Assembly: GCA_913020115.1 (NCBI GenBank)
Contig: CAJWBQ010000040.1
Span: forward strand, 1-37,956
Direction: 5' to 3'
Source: an uncultured Cellvibrionales bacterium
GTDB lineage: Bacteria > Pseudomonadota > Gammaproteobacteria > Pseudomonadales > Cellvibrionaceae
DNA length: 37,956 nt
Under the pieces are notes generated by a model. That model saw only the letters and a list, made by a program, of their open reading frames with translations. It was not told the DNA's origin and did not search any database. The position numbers were made by a program, and so were the translations under genes. Below are positions 1-8,741 of the stretch, in pieces; the stretch's first letter is position 1; each line of letters begins with the position of its first letter.

Positions 1-3
1 ACT

Positions 4-1200
4 GTGAACGCAGCAGAAAAGATTAATCAACCCTCCGTATTGTTTGCGTCAACTTTCTATATTGGTGTGGCATTTCTCGTCTACAATATGCTGCCACTTA
101 TTCTCAAATCTGCAGGCGATAGCCTAGGGCTAAGCGGCGAACAGTTGGGTTATCTAGGCTCTATTTATATGGCCGGCTCAGCCATATCAAATGTTGCGGC
201 GGTTTTCTGGGTGCGGCGCCTCAACTGGCAGCTAACGGTATTTTCCACGTCTATTGTTGCCGCCGCCTGCTATTTGTTGTCCGGCAGTGCTGACTATCAA
301 CAATTACTTTTACTCTTTTTAATCTTGGGTCTCGTTAACTCAGCGATTGTTTCCTGTGTTTTTACTTGTATGGGAGATACCGACAACCCCAACAAAGCCT
401 ATGGCTATGGCATTGGGTCTCAGGTTGTTCTTGCCGGTTTGGGGTCTTTTATTCTACCGGTTTTCATCATTCCTCAGTGGAGTTTTCAAGGCGCGGCAAT
501 CTTTTTGGCGCTTACTGTTCTTATCACTGTTCCAATGGCATTTCTGCTGCCCAAGTCAGGTGTCAAAGGAGATGTTCCCGATGAGGCGCCTGTTGTATCG
601 GAAGCGCAGAATATCGATCCGACAACCGCTATGCTCTGGGGTTTTGCGGGTCTATTTATCTATTTTGTTGGTCAGTCAGGTATTTGGGCCTTCTTTGCGC
701 GTATAGGGGGTGAGGGAGGCTTAAGTGATCAGCAACTCGGGTTTATTTTTGGGCCCTCGCTTGTCTTAAGTGCTTTAGGTGGTTTTTTAACGGGCTGGTT
801 TTCTACTCGTCTTGATCGCCGCTGGCTTATAACGGGCTCTATTGCTTTGGGCGTGGTGTCGCTAGGCATTTTAATGATGCCATTTGGCAGCAATTTCTGG
901 ATGTTCTCATTAGCGGTTTTGCTTTACTGTATTTCGTGGAATTTTGTCATGCCCTTTTTAATGACAATTATTACGGAAAATGACATGAAAGGCCGGTTTG
1001 CACCTCTGGTTCCTGCCTGCCAACTCTTTGGTTCGGTGGTGGGGCCAGCGCTCTCTGGGCACCTAATCAGCGACGGTAATTATACTAAGGTTTATGTGCT
1101 CGCCATGGTATCGGTGACTGTTGCGGCGATTATCTTTGTCGCAATAGACACCATAAATAGCAAAGCCTCGCCAGCCGAACCTGAATTTCAGCCTCATTGA
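4..1200 (+). CDS. MFS transporter
   Basis: A hydrophobic protein of 398 residues with about twelve membrane segments in two blocks of six, separated by a polar loop near residues 185-205. Both the length and this layout are typical of the major facilitator superfamily. It presumably moves a small organic solute across the inner membrane; the substrate cannot be read from the sequence. The frame opens with a GTG codon at position 4. Because the window begins only three bases earlier, the real start could lie upstream and the gene could be clipped at its 5' end. It is followed after about 120 bases by a TetR-family gene on the same strand, which is a plausible regulator of the permease. The tail after residue 385 is short and polar. 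Confidence 0.85.
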   Translation: MNAAEKINQPSVLFASTFYIGVAFLVYNMLPLILKSAGDSLGLSGEQLGYLGSIYMAGSAISNVAAVFWVRRLNWQLTVFSTSIVAAACYLLSGSADYQQLLLLFLILGLVNSAIVSCVFTCMGDTDNPNKAYGYGIGSQVVLAGLGSFILPVFIIPQWSFQGAAIFLALTVLITVPMAFLLPKSGVKGDVPDEAPVVSEAQNIDPTTAMLWGFAGLFIYFVGQSGIWAFFARIGGEGGLSDQQLGFIFGPSLVLSALGGFLTGWFSTRLDRRWLITGSIALGVVSLGILMMPFGSNFWMFSLAVLLYCISWNFVMPFLMTIITENDMKGRFAPLVPACQLFGSVVGPALSGHLISDGNYTKVYVLAMVSVTVAAIIFVAIDTINSKASPAEPEFQPH

Positions 1201-1263
1201 GGGTGGCTTAAGCATTAATTTTCTAAAACTATGAGCTAAAGCCCACTGTCACACAGCACTCTG

Positions 1264-1279
1264 TTATTATGCGTAATAA
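1264..1279. promoter_or_regulatory. palindrome upstream of TetR gene
   Basis: TTATTA-TGCG-TAATAA is a perfect inverted repeat with 6-bp arms, 44 bases upstream of the TetR-family start. TetR proteins bind palindromes of this size and usually repress their own gene, so this is a candidate operator. The assignment is inference from position and symmetry. Confidence 0.4.
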
Positions 1280-1322
1280 GAAGCTTTTCCAGCACTGCGG
1301 GCACACACGAATGCCCTAAATT

Positions 1323-1967
1323 ATGGAATCACGCATGAGTAGCGTTACGAAAATACCGTCAAAGAAACCGAAATTCTCGAGAGTTGAGCCAGAGGCCCGG
1401 CGAAAGCTAATTATTGAGGCCACTATCAAGTGCTTGGCAAAGCAAGGCAGCAACGGCATTACTATAGACAATATTTGTAGTGAAGCTGGTGTGTCTAGGA
1501 GCTTGCTCAATCACTACTTTGATGGCAAAGAAGATCTAATTCTACAGACCTATATGCAGGTCTCAGAAGGGTTTTTAATTCAAACTAAAAATATAGTGAG
1601 CAATGAAGATATCAGCTCCTATGAAAAACTAAAGACCATTATAAAAGTGAGCTTTGAGCCTCCTATCTTCACTGAAGAACAGGTAATTGTGTGGTTGGGT
1701 TTGATGAACTTGGTGCGCACAGATCCTCAGCTGAAGAAAACGGACTCGCAACTCTATAATCGATACCGTTTTAATATCGCCAGCATGATTACGCATGTTG
1801 CGGAAGAGCGGGGCATACATCTAAATGCTACGAGGGCGGCAATAGGCTTAAGCGCGCAAATTGACGGTTTGTGGTTGCAGTGGAGCCTAGATCAAAGTGC
1901 TTTTGTTCCTCAGGAGGCTGAGGTGATATGCCTAGATTATTTGGAATGGATATTTTCAAAAAAATAG
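1323..1967 (+). CDS. TetR/AcrR family transcriptional regulator (BetI-like)
   Basis: A regulator of 214 residues. The N-terminal TetR helix-turn-helix covers roughly residues 25-75, with recognition-helix text GVSRSLLNHYFDGKEDLI, which resembles the BetI subgroup. The C-terminal part is an all-helical ligand-binding and dimerisation domain, including a tryptophan-rich stretch near residues 175-200. ATG at 1323 is used; an in-frame ATG at 1335 is an alternative, and neither has a strong ribosome-binding site. The gene follows the MFS permease in the same direction and is convergent with the oxygenase gene. A palindrome 44 bases upstream may be its operator. The ligand is unknown; control of the adjacent permease is only suggested by proximity. 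Confidence 0.88.
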   Translation: MESRMSSVTKIPSKKPKFSRVEPEARRKLIIEATIKCLAKQGSNGITIDNICSEAGVSRSLLNHYFDGKEDLILQTYMQVSEGFLIQTKNIVSNEDISSYEKLKTIIKVSFEPPIFTEEQVIVWLGLMNLVRTDPQLKKTDSQLYNRYRFNIASMITHVAEERGIHLNATRAAIGLSAQIDGLWLQWSLDQSAFVPQEAEVICLDYLEWIFSKK

Positions 1968-2000
1968 AGAGAAAGCACCTTGGTTGCGCACCTTCTCTAT
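1957..2000 (-). terminator. possible intrinsic terminator for the oxygenase gene
   Basis: Arms ATAGAGA (1964-1970) and TCTCTAT (1994-2000) can pair. On the minus strand the stem is followed by a run of seven T (1957-1963). The loop is long (23 bases), so the call is tentative. The T-run lies inside the last codons of the convergent TetR gene. Confidence 0.4.
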
Positions 2001-2051
2001 CGATCTACTTTTACCGGGGCACCTCTTCCCTTCACACTCTAGTGGCGCGGC

Positions 2052-3041
2052 TTATTTTTCTAATAAGCCGATCAACTTCTGCACATCATCAATGGCAAAC
2101 TTAAGGTTTTTTACCACCTCGTTCGCGGAACTGTCTATTGGCAGCTCTTCTATAAGGCTTGCAAGTCTGGCCTGTGATCGCCATGCGCAATGACGAGCAA
2201 GCTCCGCCGATGTCCCAGGGTGTTTCCAGCGAATCATTTCAGCGACGTTATTAAGATCGTCAAGGTTGGCGTTTCTGGCCACGTAACTGATCACTAGAGT
2301 TGTGCGCTCTGCAGGTTTATGTAGTTTTTCTGCGCGATGTACAACGCGGCTGCCTTGTTGGAAAACAGCATCACCAGGCTGGCTTTTTTGTACCGACACC
2401 ACGCGGTCATTAGGTAAGTCAACCGGAAACCCCTCTGCTAATTTATCTGTAGTGGTTCCGAAGACTTCGGCGGCCTGCGAGTCCGTTCCGCGAAAATACT
2501 GGAAATGGCCGCCCTCAAAGCTTTTGGGGTCTTCCAATAGAATCACACAATCGTAATCAATAGAATCTATATGCCAACTGTCTACGGCTTTACTAATATC
2601 TTCGGGTGCGAAGTTAACATACAGTTGCTGATGTGGAATCGAGTGTGCGGCCAAAGACGTGCCGGCAATCTCAGACATGTGTTTAATAAGCACAGGGCAG
2701 GCACATAAATCACGTAAGAACTTTGATTTGTAAACACCGCCCGCTAAATAGTTTGGTGCGCGATTGCCTTCATCAGACTCAGCGGTATCACGTAACTGGT
2801 CAAGTACCACTTTGGCCGCAGCAACCCCTGCATTTGAAAGTATGCGAAAGGGGCCCGCGACTGCCATAGGGCTTGGGCTAGCATCTATGTCTTCTTGGTT
2901 GTAGCCGAACTCTGCCATAAGTTCGATATTAGTGGGTTTTTCCAAGTCCAAATGAATGGCAGCGTCATAAACAGGCTCTTCTGTGAGAGCGCTATAAACA
3001 GCAGGTTTATCAAAGGGAAAAATAGGGTTGGAAGCTAACAT
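2052..3041 (-). CDS. 2-oxoglutarate/Fe(II)-dependent oxygenase-like protein
   Basis: A protein of 329 residues with the residue pattern of the cupin-fold Fe(II)/2-oxoglutarate oxygenases. It has an H-x-D motif (H157, D159, in the text WHIDSIDYD), a distal histidine (H235), and an arginine ten residues later (R246) that could bind the 2-oxoglutarate carboxylate. These suggest hydroxylation or another oxidation of a small molecule. A GGHFQYFRG stretch between the motifs fits the core barrel. The last 70 residues are helical and look like an accessory extension. The ATG at 3041 is preceded by a good ribosome-binding site (AGAGGTGA). A GcvA-like LysR gene lies 94 bases upstream on the same strand. 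I do not recognise the substrate; phytanoyl-CoA dioxygenase-like is the nearest family I would name. Confidence 0.7.
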   Translation of the reverse strand: MLASNPIFPFDKPAVYSALTEEPVYDAAIHLDLEKPTNIELMAEFGYNQEDIDASPSPMAVAGPFRILSNAGVAAAKVVLDQLRDTAESDEGNRAPNYLAGGVYKSKFLRDLCACPVLIKHMSEIAGTSLAAHSIPHQQLYVNFAPEDISKAVDSWHIDSIDYDCVILLEDPKSFEGGHFQYFRGTDSQAAEVFGTTTDKLAEGFPVDLPNDRVVSVQKSQPGDAVFQQGSRVVHRAEKLHKPAERTTLVISYVARNANLDDLNNVAEMIRWKHPGTSAELARHCAWRSQARLASLIEELPIDSSANEVVKNLKFAIDDVQKLIGLLEK

Positions 3042-3135
3042 GATAAATCACCTCTAAGGCACACTGGATAAAAATAAAAAAAATCGATTTACAATACTGT
3101 TTCAGTTATTAATTCTTTATACATGCTGCAATTTT

Positions 3136-4107
3136 TTATATCGCGCATGCCATCAACTCAGGCTCAAGTTCTAACTCCGAAGGTCTGGTTGATACTGGCT
3201 TGCTTAGCCTTATGTTTTTGTCGTCTTGAATCTGGCCTAAAAGCCAGCTCTGGAAGGCAATCACTTTTGCGCTGTTACCCCTATTTTCACGGTAAGCCAA
3301 ATACCAATCTCCATAGGCTTTCGCCTGAATGTCGAAAGGTTTTACCAGTCTGCCGGCGTCGATGTCGGATGCCCCAAATGGCGACAAGGCCAAGGCAACT
3401 CCCGCACCATCAATTGCCGCATCCAGTGCAAGGCTGTAGCTATCAAATCGCATTGCTGGGCTCTGGGTGTTGGTGTCTACGCCTGCTGCCGAAAACCAAT
3501 TGGACCAATCCTGCTCGGCATTATTAATGTAAAGTAAGTTTTGCTGAAGCAAGTCTTTGGGGTGTTTTAGGGTCTTAGCGTTTGTCAGTAATTCAGGACC
3601 ACACACGGGGTAGAGCTCTGACGTGAAAAGATAATTATATTGAACCTTAGCCTGATCTTTGTAGCCCATAAATACACAGACATCGACGTCGCTGTGCTCG
3701 AAGTCCACATCAATGTGAGTGGTATTAATATTGACCTGTATCTCAGGGTGCTTCTTCTGAAAATCGCTTAATCTTGGGATTAACCAAGCTGTCGCAAATG
3801 TAACGTACACCTGAACCGTCAGCAGTGTGCTTTCTGTATTAAGCCTAATTCTCTCAGTGACATCTGACATGCGGTCAAAGGCGTCGCGCAGTACTGGGTA
3901 GTACAAAAGCCCGGCCTCGCTCAATTCTACGGAGTGCACGCTGCGGTGAAATAGCTCTATACCCAATCTGGACTCAAGCAGCTTTAGCTGATGGCTGATG
4001 GCAGACTGGCTAACATTCAGCTCGTCAGCCGCTTTCCTGAAGTTGCAATGGCGTGCAGCGGCTTCAAAAGCCCTTAAAGAGTTTAGTGGTGGTAGATGAC
4101 GTTTCAT
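3136..4107 (-). CDS. LysR family transcriptional regulator (GcvA-like)
   Basis: A protein of 323 residues. The N-terminal winged helix (about residues 5-65) begins LPPLNSLRAFEAAARH and continues with the QSAISHQLKLLE recognition region, which is the signature of the GcvA/AmpR branch of LysR regulators. The remainder is the two-lobed periplasmic-binding-protein-like effector domain. Length is slightly over the usual 300 because of a polar C-terminal tail after about residue 300. It lies upstream of the 2OG oxygenase gene on the same strand. A 26-bp palindrome starts 63 bases upstream of its start codon. The effector is unknown, and no glycine-cleavage genes are nearby, so the glycine role of true GcvA should not be assumed. 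Confidence 0.9.
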   Translation of the reverse strand: MKRHLPPLNSLRAFEAAARHCNFRKAADELNVSQSAISHQLKLLESRLGIELFHRSVHSVELSEAGLLYYPVLRDAFDRMSDVTERIRLNTESTLLTVQVYVTFATAWLIPRLSDFQKKHPEIQVNINTTHIDVDFEHSDVDVCVFMGYKDQAKVQYNYLFTSELYPVCGPELLTNAKTLKHPKDLLQQNLLYINNAEQDWSNWFSAAGVDTNTQSPAMRFDSYSLALDAAIDGAGVALALSPFGASDIDAGRLVKPFDIQAKAYGDWYLAYRENRGNSAKVIAFQSWLLGQIQDDKNIRLSKPVSTRPSELELEPELMACAI

Positions 4108-4169
4108 AACAATCTAGCCTAGCTCAATTAAGTGACTTCTCCGTGGCGCCGGCCTTATCTGCGAGCACC

Positions 4170-4195
4170 TCACAATACAGCGATCTCTATTGTGA
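4170..4195. promoter_or_regulatory. palindrome upstream of the GcvA-like gene
   Basis: TCACAATA-N10-TATTGTGA is a perfect inverted repeat with 8-bp arms, 63-88 bases upstream of the LysR start. The position and the ATA-N10-TAT core fit a LysR binding site for autoregulation. It is 330 bases from the divergent TetR gene, so control of that gene is less likely. Confidence 0.45.
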
Positions 4196-4458
4196 TTGTC
4201 AATATACTCTTATTGTTACGATGTACAACAAGAAATTTGTCAAAATTTTTCTGGCAGGTCTGGGTTTGTTGATAAAGTATATAAAATACAATGGGTTGAA
4301 GTAATTTGTGTAAATATGCATTACTCCGCATGTTCTCTTATTATCTGGTTTTTAGTGGTATCTCATATATTAATTGCACTTTAGGCATAACTATTTCTAA
4401 GCATTGCTTCTGTTTGCCGGGCAAGCTCTTAAACCATTTCTAGGGTCGTTTGGACTTG
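4196..4458. other. AT-rich intergenic stretch without a convincing gene
   Basis: Between the palindrome and the TetR promoter there is AT-rich sequence with one short open frame of 62 codons opening with TTG. It has no ribosome-binding site and no recognisable motif. I see no RNA gene in it. Confidence 0.5.
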
Positions 4459-4486
4459 TTTACAACTTGTGAGAAAATGTCATAAT
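4459..4486 (+). promoter_or_regulatory. sigma-70-like promoter for the TetR gene
   Basis: TTTACA at 4459-4464 and CATAAT at 4481-4486 are separated by 16 bp and lie 40-67 bases upstream of the TetR start. A direct repeat ACTTGT at 4454-4459 and 4465-4470 straddles the -35 box and could be a regulator contact. The match is by eye. Confidence 0.45.
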
Positions 4487-4525
4487 CCTCGGCAAATCTT
4501 CATTCAAGAGTACTGAAAACATAAT

Positions 4526-5134
4526 ATGACAAAAGACGAACAGGCTCTCATCGAGCCTAGCCTAGACGGTCGCGTTTTACGCAGCCAGCGCAGCCGCGAA
4601 GCGATTATTAACTCGGCTTACGAATTTATGGATAGCGAAGGGCTCATCCCGACGGCGCAGGCCGTTGCGGATAAAGCAGGTGTAACCATTCGCACTCTAT
4701 TTCGGCACTTTCCCGAGATGGATTTGTTGTATCGAGAGATGCATAAGCTGACCTACGAACGTTACAGTAAGGAGTATGACAAGGGAGACCGAAGCGGCTC
4801 CTTGGAAGAGAGAGTGCTTAGCGCGGTACATACATTTACAATGGCTTACAGCAAGCAGCGAAGTGTCTTTTTGGTGACTAAGTCTATGTTGCGTAACTCG
4901 GTTTTTCTTCAGGGGAATTATTCACGGGTACAAAAAGCTCTAAGCAAGAGACTATTGGAGTGGATGCCGGAGTTGTCTGAGCTGCCCACTGAAGTGCATG
5001 ACGGAGTGGATGCATTGCTGTCTTTTGAATTTTGGCATCGTCTGCATGTCATTCAGGGAGTTAGTAAGAAGCGCACAATCAATATCATCAATCGACTTGT
5101 GTTGGAATATTTGGCTGAAGACTCTTTTAACTAA
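4526..5134 (+). CDS. TetR/AcrR family transcriptional regulator
   Basis: A protein of 202 residues. The helix-turn-helix at about residues 22-70 contains AQAVADKAGVTIRTLFRHFPEMDLLYREM, broken here at IRTLFRHF, the recognition helix typical of TetR proteins. The helical C-terminal half would hold the ligand pocket and dimer interface. The charged first 20 residues precede the usual domain start. It is divergent from the GcvA-like gene and convergent with the TonB-dependent receptor gene. A promoter-like sequence lies 40-67 bases upstream. The target is unknown; the receptor or the regulator's own gene are possibilities by position only. Confidence 0.88.
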   Translation: MTKDEQALIEPSLDGRVLRSQRSREAIINSAYEFMDSEGLIPTAQAVADKAGVTIRTLFRHFPEMDLLYREMHKLTYERYSKEYDKGDRSGSLEERVLSAVHTFTMAYSKQRSVFLVTKSMLRNSVFLQGNYSRVQKALSKRLLEWMPELSELPTEVHDGVDALLSFEFWHRLHVIQGVSKKRTINIINRLVLEYLAEDSFN

Positions 5135-5175
5135 GAGCGCGCCTTAGCGGCTTGTTTTTTAGCTTGTAAGGAACC

Positions 5176-5214
5176 AAAAAAATCGCTGCACCCTGACTAA
5201 GGGGGCAGCGATTT
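5176..5214 (-). terminator. intrinsic terminator of the TonB-dependent receptor gene
   Basis: Arms AAATCGCTGC (5180-5189) and GCAGCGATTT (5205-5214) form a perfect 10-bp stem. On the minus strand it runs into a T-tract (A-run 5176-5182 on the plus strand). It lies 36 bases past the receptor stop codon and is a classic rho-independent terminator. Confidence 0.8.
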
Positions 5215-5250
5215 GGAGAGACTAAGTACTAGAGTCTATTCTTCTGAACC

Positions 5251-7635
5251 TTAGAACTGATAAGAAACGTTTGCACCCACTGTACGTGGCTGGTTGGGGT
5301 AAACGTAGAAGTTGCCCGGCTGCGCTACTCCTGGAAATGCACTGAGAAAGAATTCATCGTTGTTGATGTTCTTCGCCCAAAGGCTAGCTTGTACCCCGTT
5401 GGGGAATGTCAGGCCGGCACTGGCATTGAAGGTGCTTACTTCACGTCTTAGATCCGTTGGAACATTGCTCACCAAAGTAGTGTCGCTTTCGTAGAGGTAA
5501 TCTGCGCGAATAAAGCCGTTAATGCCGTTGTCGAAAGCCAGCTTGTAAGTGGCTGAAGCGCTGATGCTTTCTTCGTGAATGCCGGCAGGTTTAGTGCCCG
5601 TCAAATCAACCACAGTGCCGTTGATGCCAGATGCATTTTCGAAGTCATCATACACTGGGTCTAAGAAAATACCTGCGACATTAAACTCCCAAGACTCATT
5701 GGGGGCGTAGAGTGCATCGATTTCAATACCCGTAGTGGATTGCTCGCCCGCGTTGGCTAAGACAAAACCTGTGCCCTGAAAAATACTGGATTGAAAGCCT
5801 TCAATGGTTTGCTCAAATACAGCGACATTGATGGCGGTGTAATCCGTTTTGATTTTCATGCCCAGTTCGTAAACTGTGGAGTCTTCTGGTCCCGCCAGGC
5901 GTGTGCCATAAGTTTGATTGACCCGCAGTAAACCCGCGTCGGTAAGGGCGGCCTGATCTTCCAGGAAGGGCTTGCTGTCTCTGGTCATATTCCATGAGGA
6001 AGCTTTGTAACCAGTTGCTGCGCTCACATAGAAATTAATGCTTTCATTCATTTCATACGCCAGACGTGCCTGCCAGGTCGTCGCATCATCAGATGATGAG
6101 CCATCTTCCACAACGTTGGGGAATTCCAGTAGTGGGGGCAAAAACTGCAAGCCTTGTAGTCCCGCAAACGCACCACCGGCAAAGCTAGTGAGGTCCAGCG
6201 CAGACAGTGCATCGTTGTTGTTTTGGGTAGCACTCACATCTTTTTTGTCGTCGGTATAACTCAGGCCAATTGTGGCCGTGAAAGAGTCATTGATATGATA
6301 ATCAATGGTGCCGAACAAAGAGAAGGCATCGTTTTCTTGGGTGAAGTTTTCAATAACCGCCGTGTCAGGCCCAAAGAAAGTGCCTGCTGGGTTTCCAGTA
6401 AACATTTCGAGGGTTGCTAAGGCTGCGGGGCCTCCTGCGAGAATGTCAAAGTAGTTGCGCGCATCAACACCGAAAAGAACACCATTTTCCTCTTCGATTT
6501 CCTCGGCAAAGTAAAAACCGCCAAGCATCCAATCTAAGTCACTTCCGCCTGTGGAAGTGAGACGGAATTCCTGAGTAAAGGTTTCAATGTCGGTGTCTAG
6601 CGTAGAGGCTTCCAAAATGTCCAAGCCCGTAAAGTCACTGTCATAGCTTCTGTATGAGGTGTTTTTACGGTAGGACGTGATAGACGTGAATGAAAATTCT
6701 TCAAAATCAATGTCGGCTTGGACAGAAATTCCACCGTCTTCAACTTCATTTTCCGGATCTTTGGTAAATGCTGTTTCATAGGAGAAGGGGTCGTTGGCAT
6801 CCATGAGAGTGCCGCCCAGTGCGCCAATTGCACCTGCAGCCGCGCCGTTCACGCCGGAGGCAACTGTGCAGCACACTTCGTCGATCTCGCTGTAGTCGGC
6901 AATCACTCTTAGGGTTAGCTTGTCACCTTCAAATAAGGCTTGGCTGCGAATGTTCCAGCGGTCGCGTTCATTGACCTTGCTTTGTCCTGTAAGGCTCTTG
7001 CCATAACCGTCACGGGTATTAAAGCCACCGGACAAGCTGAGTGCTACTTTGTCGCTCGCAGCACCAGTGATATAGCCTTTCATCTGTCGTTTGTTGAAGT
7101 TGCCAATGCCAGCCTCTATGTGGCCTTCTGTCTCAAAGGAGGGCTCTGCGGTGACGATACTGATCACACCTGCCGAAGCGTTCTTGCCAAATAGGGTGCT
7201 CTGGGGGCCACGCAATACTTCAATGCGCTCGACGCGCGGTAGGTCGCCAATCTGTGCGCCGGCCCGCGAGCGGTAAACGCCGTCGATGAAAACGCCTACG
7301 GAGGGCTCAATGCCTGTATTGTTGGCGCCGTTGCCAAAGCCGCGAATGGAAAATGTGGCGTTGGTAGAAGCCTGTAGTGCGGTTACGCGCAAGGCTGGAA
7401 CCACAGATTGCAGGTCGCTCAGGTCGACAATGGCCGCCTCTTCAATGGTTTGCTGGCTTGTAACCGAGACCGCAATAGGAATGTCTTGAAGGGTTTGAGC
7501 GCGTTTCGCCGCAGTAACCACAATCTCTTCCATTTGGGCTAAGGCGGTGTGGGGCAGTGCCAATGCGCCAAAAATGGCTGCCGACAGTGCCGTTAGGCGG
7601 TAATTCGATAAGGTTAAAAGAGATGTTTTCTTCAT
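5251..7635 (-). CDS. TonB-dependent outer membrane receptor
   Basis: A large outer membrane protein. The ATG at 7635 gives 794 residues and a clean signal peptide, with lysines, a hydrophobic core and an ALA-Q cleavage region near residue 34; an in-frame ATG at 7662 would add nine residues. The mature protein opens with EEIVVTAAKRAQTLQDIP, a TonB-box-like segment followed by the plug domain (to about residue 160, with SIRGFG, VFIDGVYR and RIEVLRGPQSTLFGKNA). The rest is the beta barrel, ending in aromatic YQF as outer membrane barrels do. It should import a scarce substrate, powered by TonB. The substrate is unknown; this subgroup in marine bacteria and sphingomonads is often linked to organic compounds rather than siderophores. 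It is divergent from a LysR gene. Confidence 0.92.
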   Translation of the reverse strand: MKKTSLLTLSNYRLTALSAAIFGALALPHTALAQMEEIVVTAAKRAQTLQDIPIAVSVTSQQTIEEAAIVDLSDLQSVVPALRVTALQASTNATFSIRGFGNGANNTGIEPSVGVFIDGVYRSRAGAQIGDLPRVERIEVLRGPQSTLFGKNASAGVISIVTAEPSFETEGHIEAGIGNFNKRQMKGYITGAASDKVALSLSGGFNTRDGYGKSLTGQSKVNERDRWNIRSQALFEGDKLTLRVIADYSEIDEVCCTVASGVNGAAAGAIGALGGTLMDANDPFSYETAFTKDPENEVEDGGISVQADIDFEEFSFTSITSYRKNTSYRSYDSDFTGLDILEASTLDTDIETFTQEFRLTSTGGSDLDWMLGGFYFAEEIEEENGVLFGVDARNYFDILAGGPAALATLEMFTGNPAGTFFGPDTAVIENFTQENDAFSLFGTIDYHINDSFTATIGLSYTDDKKDVSATQNNNDALSALDLTSFAGGAFAGLQGLQFLPPLLEFPNVVEDGSSSDDATTWQARLAYEMNESINFYVSAATGYKASSWNMTRDSKPFLEDQAALTDAGLLRVNQTYGTRLAGPEDSTVYELGMKIKTDYTAINVAVFEQTIEGFQSSIFQGTGFVLANAGEQSTTGIEIDALYAPNESWEFNVAGIFLDPVYDDFENASGINGTVVDLTGTKPAGIHEESISASATYKLAFDNGINGFIRADYLYESDTTLVSNVPTDLRREVSTFNASAGLTFPNGVQASLWAKNINNDEFFLSAFPGVAQPGNFYVYPNQPRTVGANVSYQF

Positions 7636-7721
7636 GGCGGGGCACTCTGAGTTGATTTTCATGGGGCGGATGCTAGGGCGTGATCATGTCTCACTCAAAT
7701 GAATTGTATGTAGTCTTAATA

Positions 7722-7736
7722 ATGAATAAGATTCAT
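7722..7736. promoter_or_regulatory. LysR-type box between receptor and LysR genes
   Basis: ATGAAT-AAG-ATTCAT is a perfect palindrome containing the T-N11-A spacing (T7723, A7735) typical of LysR-family sites. It lies 62 bases upstream of the LysR start and about 87 bases from the receptor start. It could therefore serve both divergent genes. Confidence 0.5.
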
Positions 7737-7797
7737 ATATTGGCGGTGGCTCATTACGTCCCTTGAATGGGCAGATTGATGGAAAAAAGGCGTTATC

Positions 7798-8715
7798 ATG
7801 GCGAAAGTAGATTTGAATCTTATGGCGGTACTTGAAGCCATTTTTGACGAGGGCACAACCTCTCGGGCGGCCGATGTGCTGCATCTGAGCCAGTCAGCCG
7901 TTAGTCATGCCTTAAACCGCTTGCGTGGTATGTATGACGATCCGCTGTTTGTGCGTCAGGGGCATAGGATGGTGCCCACGCCAATGACGCGACGCATGAT
8001 CGAGACGGTCAAAAATAGTTTGAGCGCATTGCGTGGCACCGTCGAGAGTGCCCACGTGTTTGAACCGAGCCAACACGAGCAATTGTTTCGAGTGTCCCAG
8101 CGAGACGCGGTGGAAGCCATTTTGTTAGCGCCGATTATGGAAATTCTCCAGAGAGATGCACCTAAAATTCAGATCTCGTCCACCTCATTTGAGCCGGATG
8201 ATATTACCGCTCAGCTGCAGCAGGGCCAAATCGACATAGGCTTAGAATTACACCGGGCTATGCCGAGCGATATTGTTTCTCAGCATTTACTCAGCGATAC
8301 GCTGATGATTGTAGGGCGCAAAGATCACCCTTATTTTCGTGGAGAACAAACGGCTGAAGCCTTCTTGGAATTCCCCCAAGTATTAGTGACTCCCTTTAAG
8401 GGTGAATCAGGCTGGGTTGACCAAGCTTTGGCAAGTCAGGGTCTAAGGCGCAAGGTAAGCCTGCGATGCCTCAACTTCACAAGCGTCATTCACGTTTTAT
8501 TACAAACCGATAATTTGTCGATCATGCCTAGAATGTACGCCGAGATGCAAGCATGTTGGTATCCCATGGCCAGTGCTGAAATGCCTTTTTCGGCGCCACC
8601 TCTGGAGCTGTATTTGTACTGGCACCAGCGCCAAGACTCCGATTTGGCGAATCGATGGCTTCGAGAGCAAATTGTCGAGGTGCTGGCGGCGCGAGGTCGA
8701 GCTCGCGGAGCTTAA
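7798..8715 (+). CDS. LysR family transcriptional regulator (NodD/SyrM-like branch)
   Basis: A protein of 305 residues, the family's normal length. The winged helix opens with VDLNLMAVLEAIFDEGTTS and carries LSQSAVSHALNRLR, then DDPLFVRQGHRMVPT. This is the pattern of the LysR branch that includes NodD, SyrM and several aromatic-catabolism activators. The C-terminal two thirds form the effector-binding domain. It is divergent from the TonB-dependent receptor gene with 135-162 bases between them and a T-N11-A palindrome in the gap, so control of the receptor is likely. Its 3' end faces the acyl-CoA ligase gene 26 bases away. The effector is unknown. Confidence 0.9.
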   Translation: MAKVDLNLMAVLEAIFDEGTTSRAADVLHLSQSAVSHALNRLRGMYDDPLFVRQGHRMVPTPMTRRMIETVKNSLSALRGTVESAHVFEPSQHEQLFRVSQRDAVEAILLAPIMEILQRDAPKIQISSTSFEPDDITAQLQQGQIDIGLELHRAMPSDIVSQHLLSDTLMIVGRKDHPYFRGEQTAEAFLEFPQVLVTPFKGESGWVDQALASQGLRRKVSLRCLNFTSVIHVLLQTDNLSIMPRMYAEMQACWYPMASAEMPFSAPPLELYLYWHQRQDSDLANRWLREQIVEVLAARGRARGA

Positions 8716-8741
8716 TCTGAGGCCAGGGAAAGATGGAAGCG

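Noticed and set aside
4196..4384. Open frame of 62 codons with a hydrophobic tail in the gap between the LysR and TetR genes
   Set aside because: It starts with TTG, has no ribosome-binding site, overlaps the end of a palindrome and is AT-rich intergenic DNA; no protein feature is convincing.
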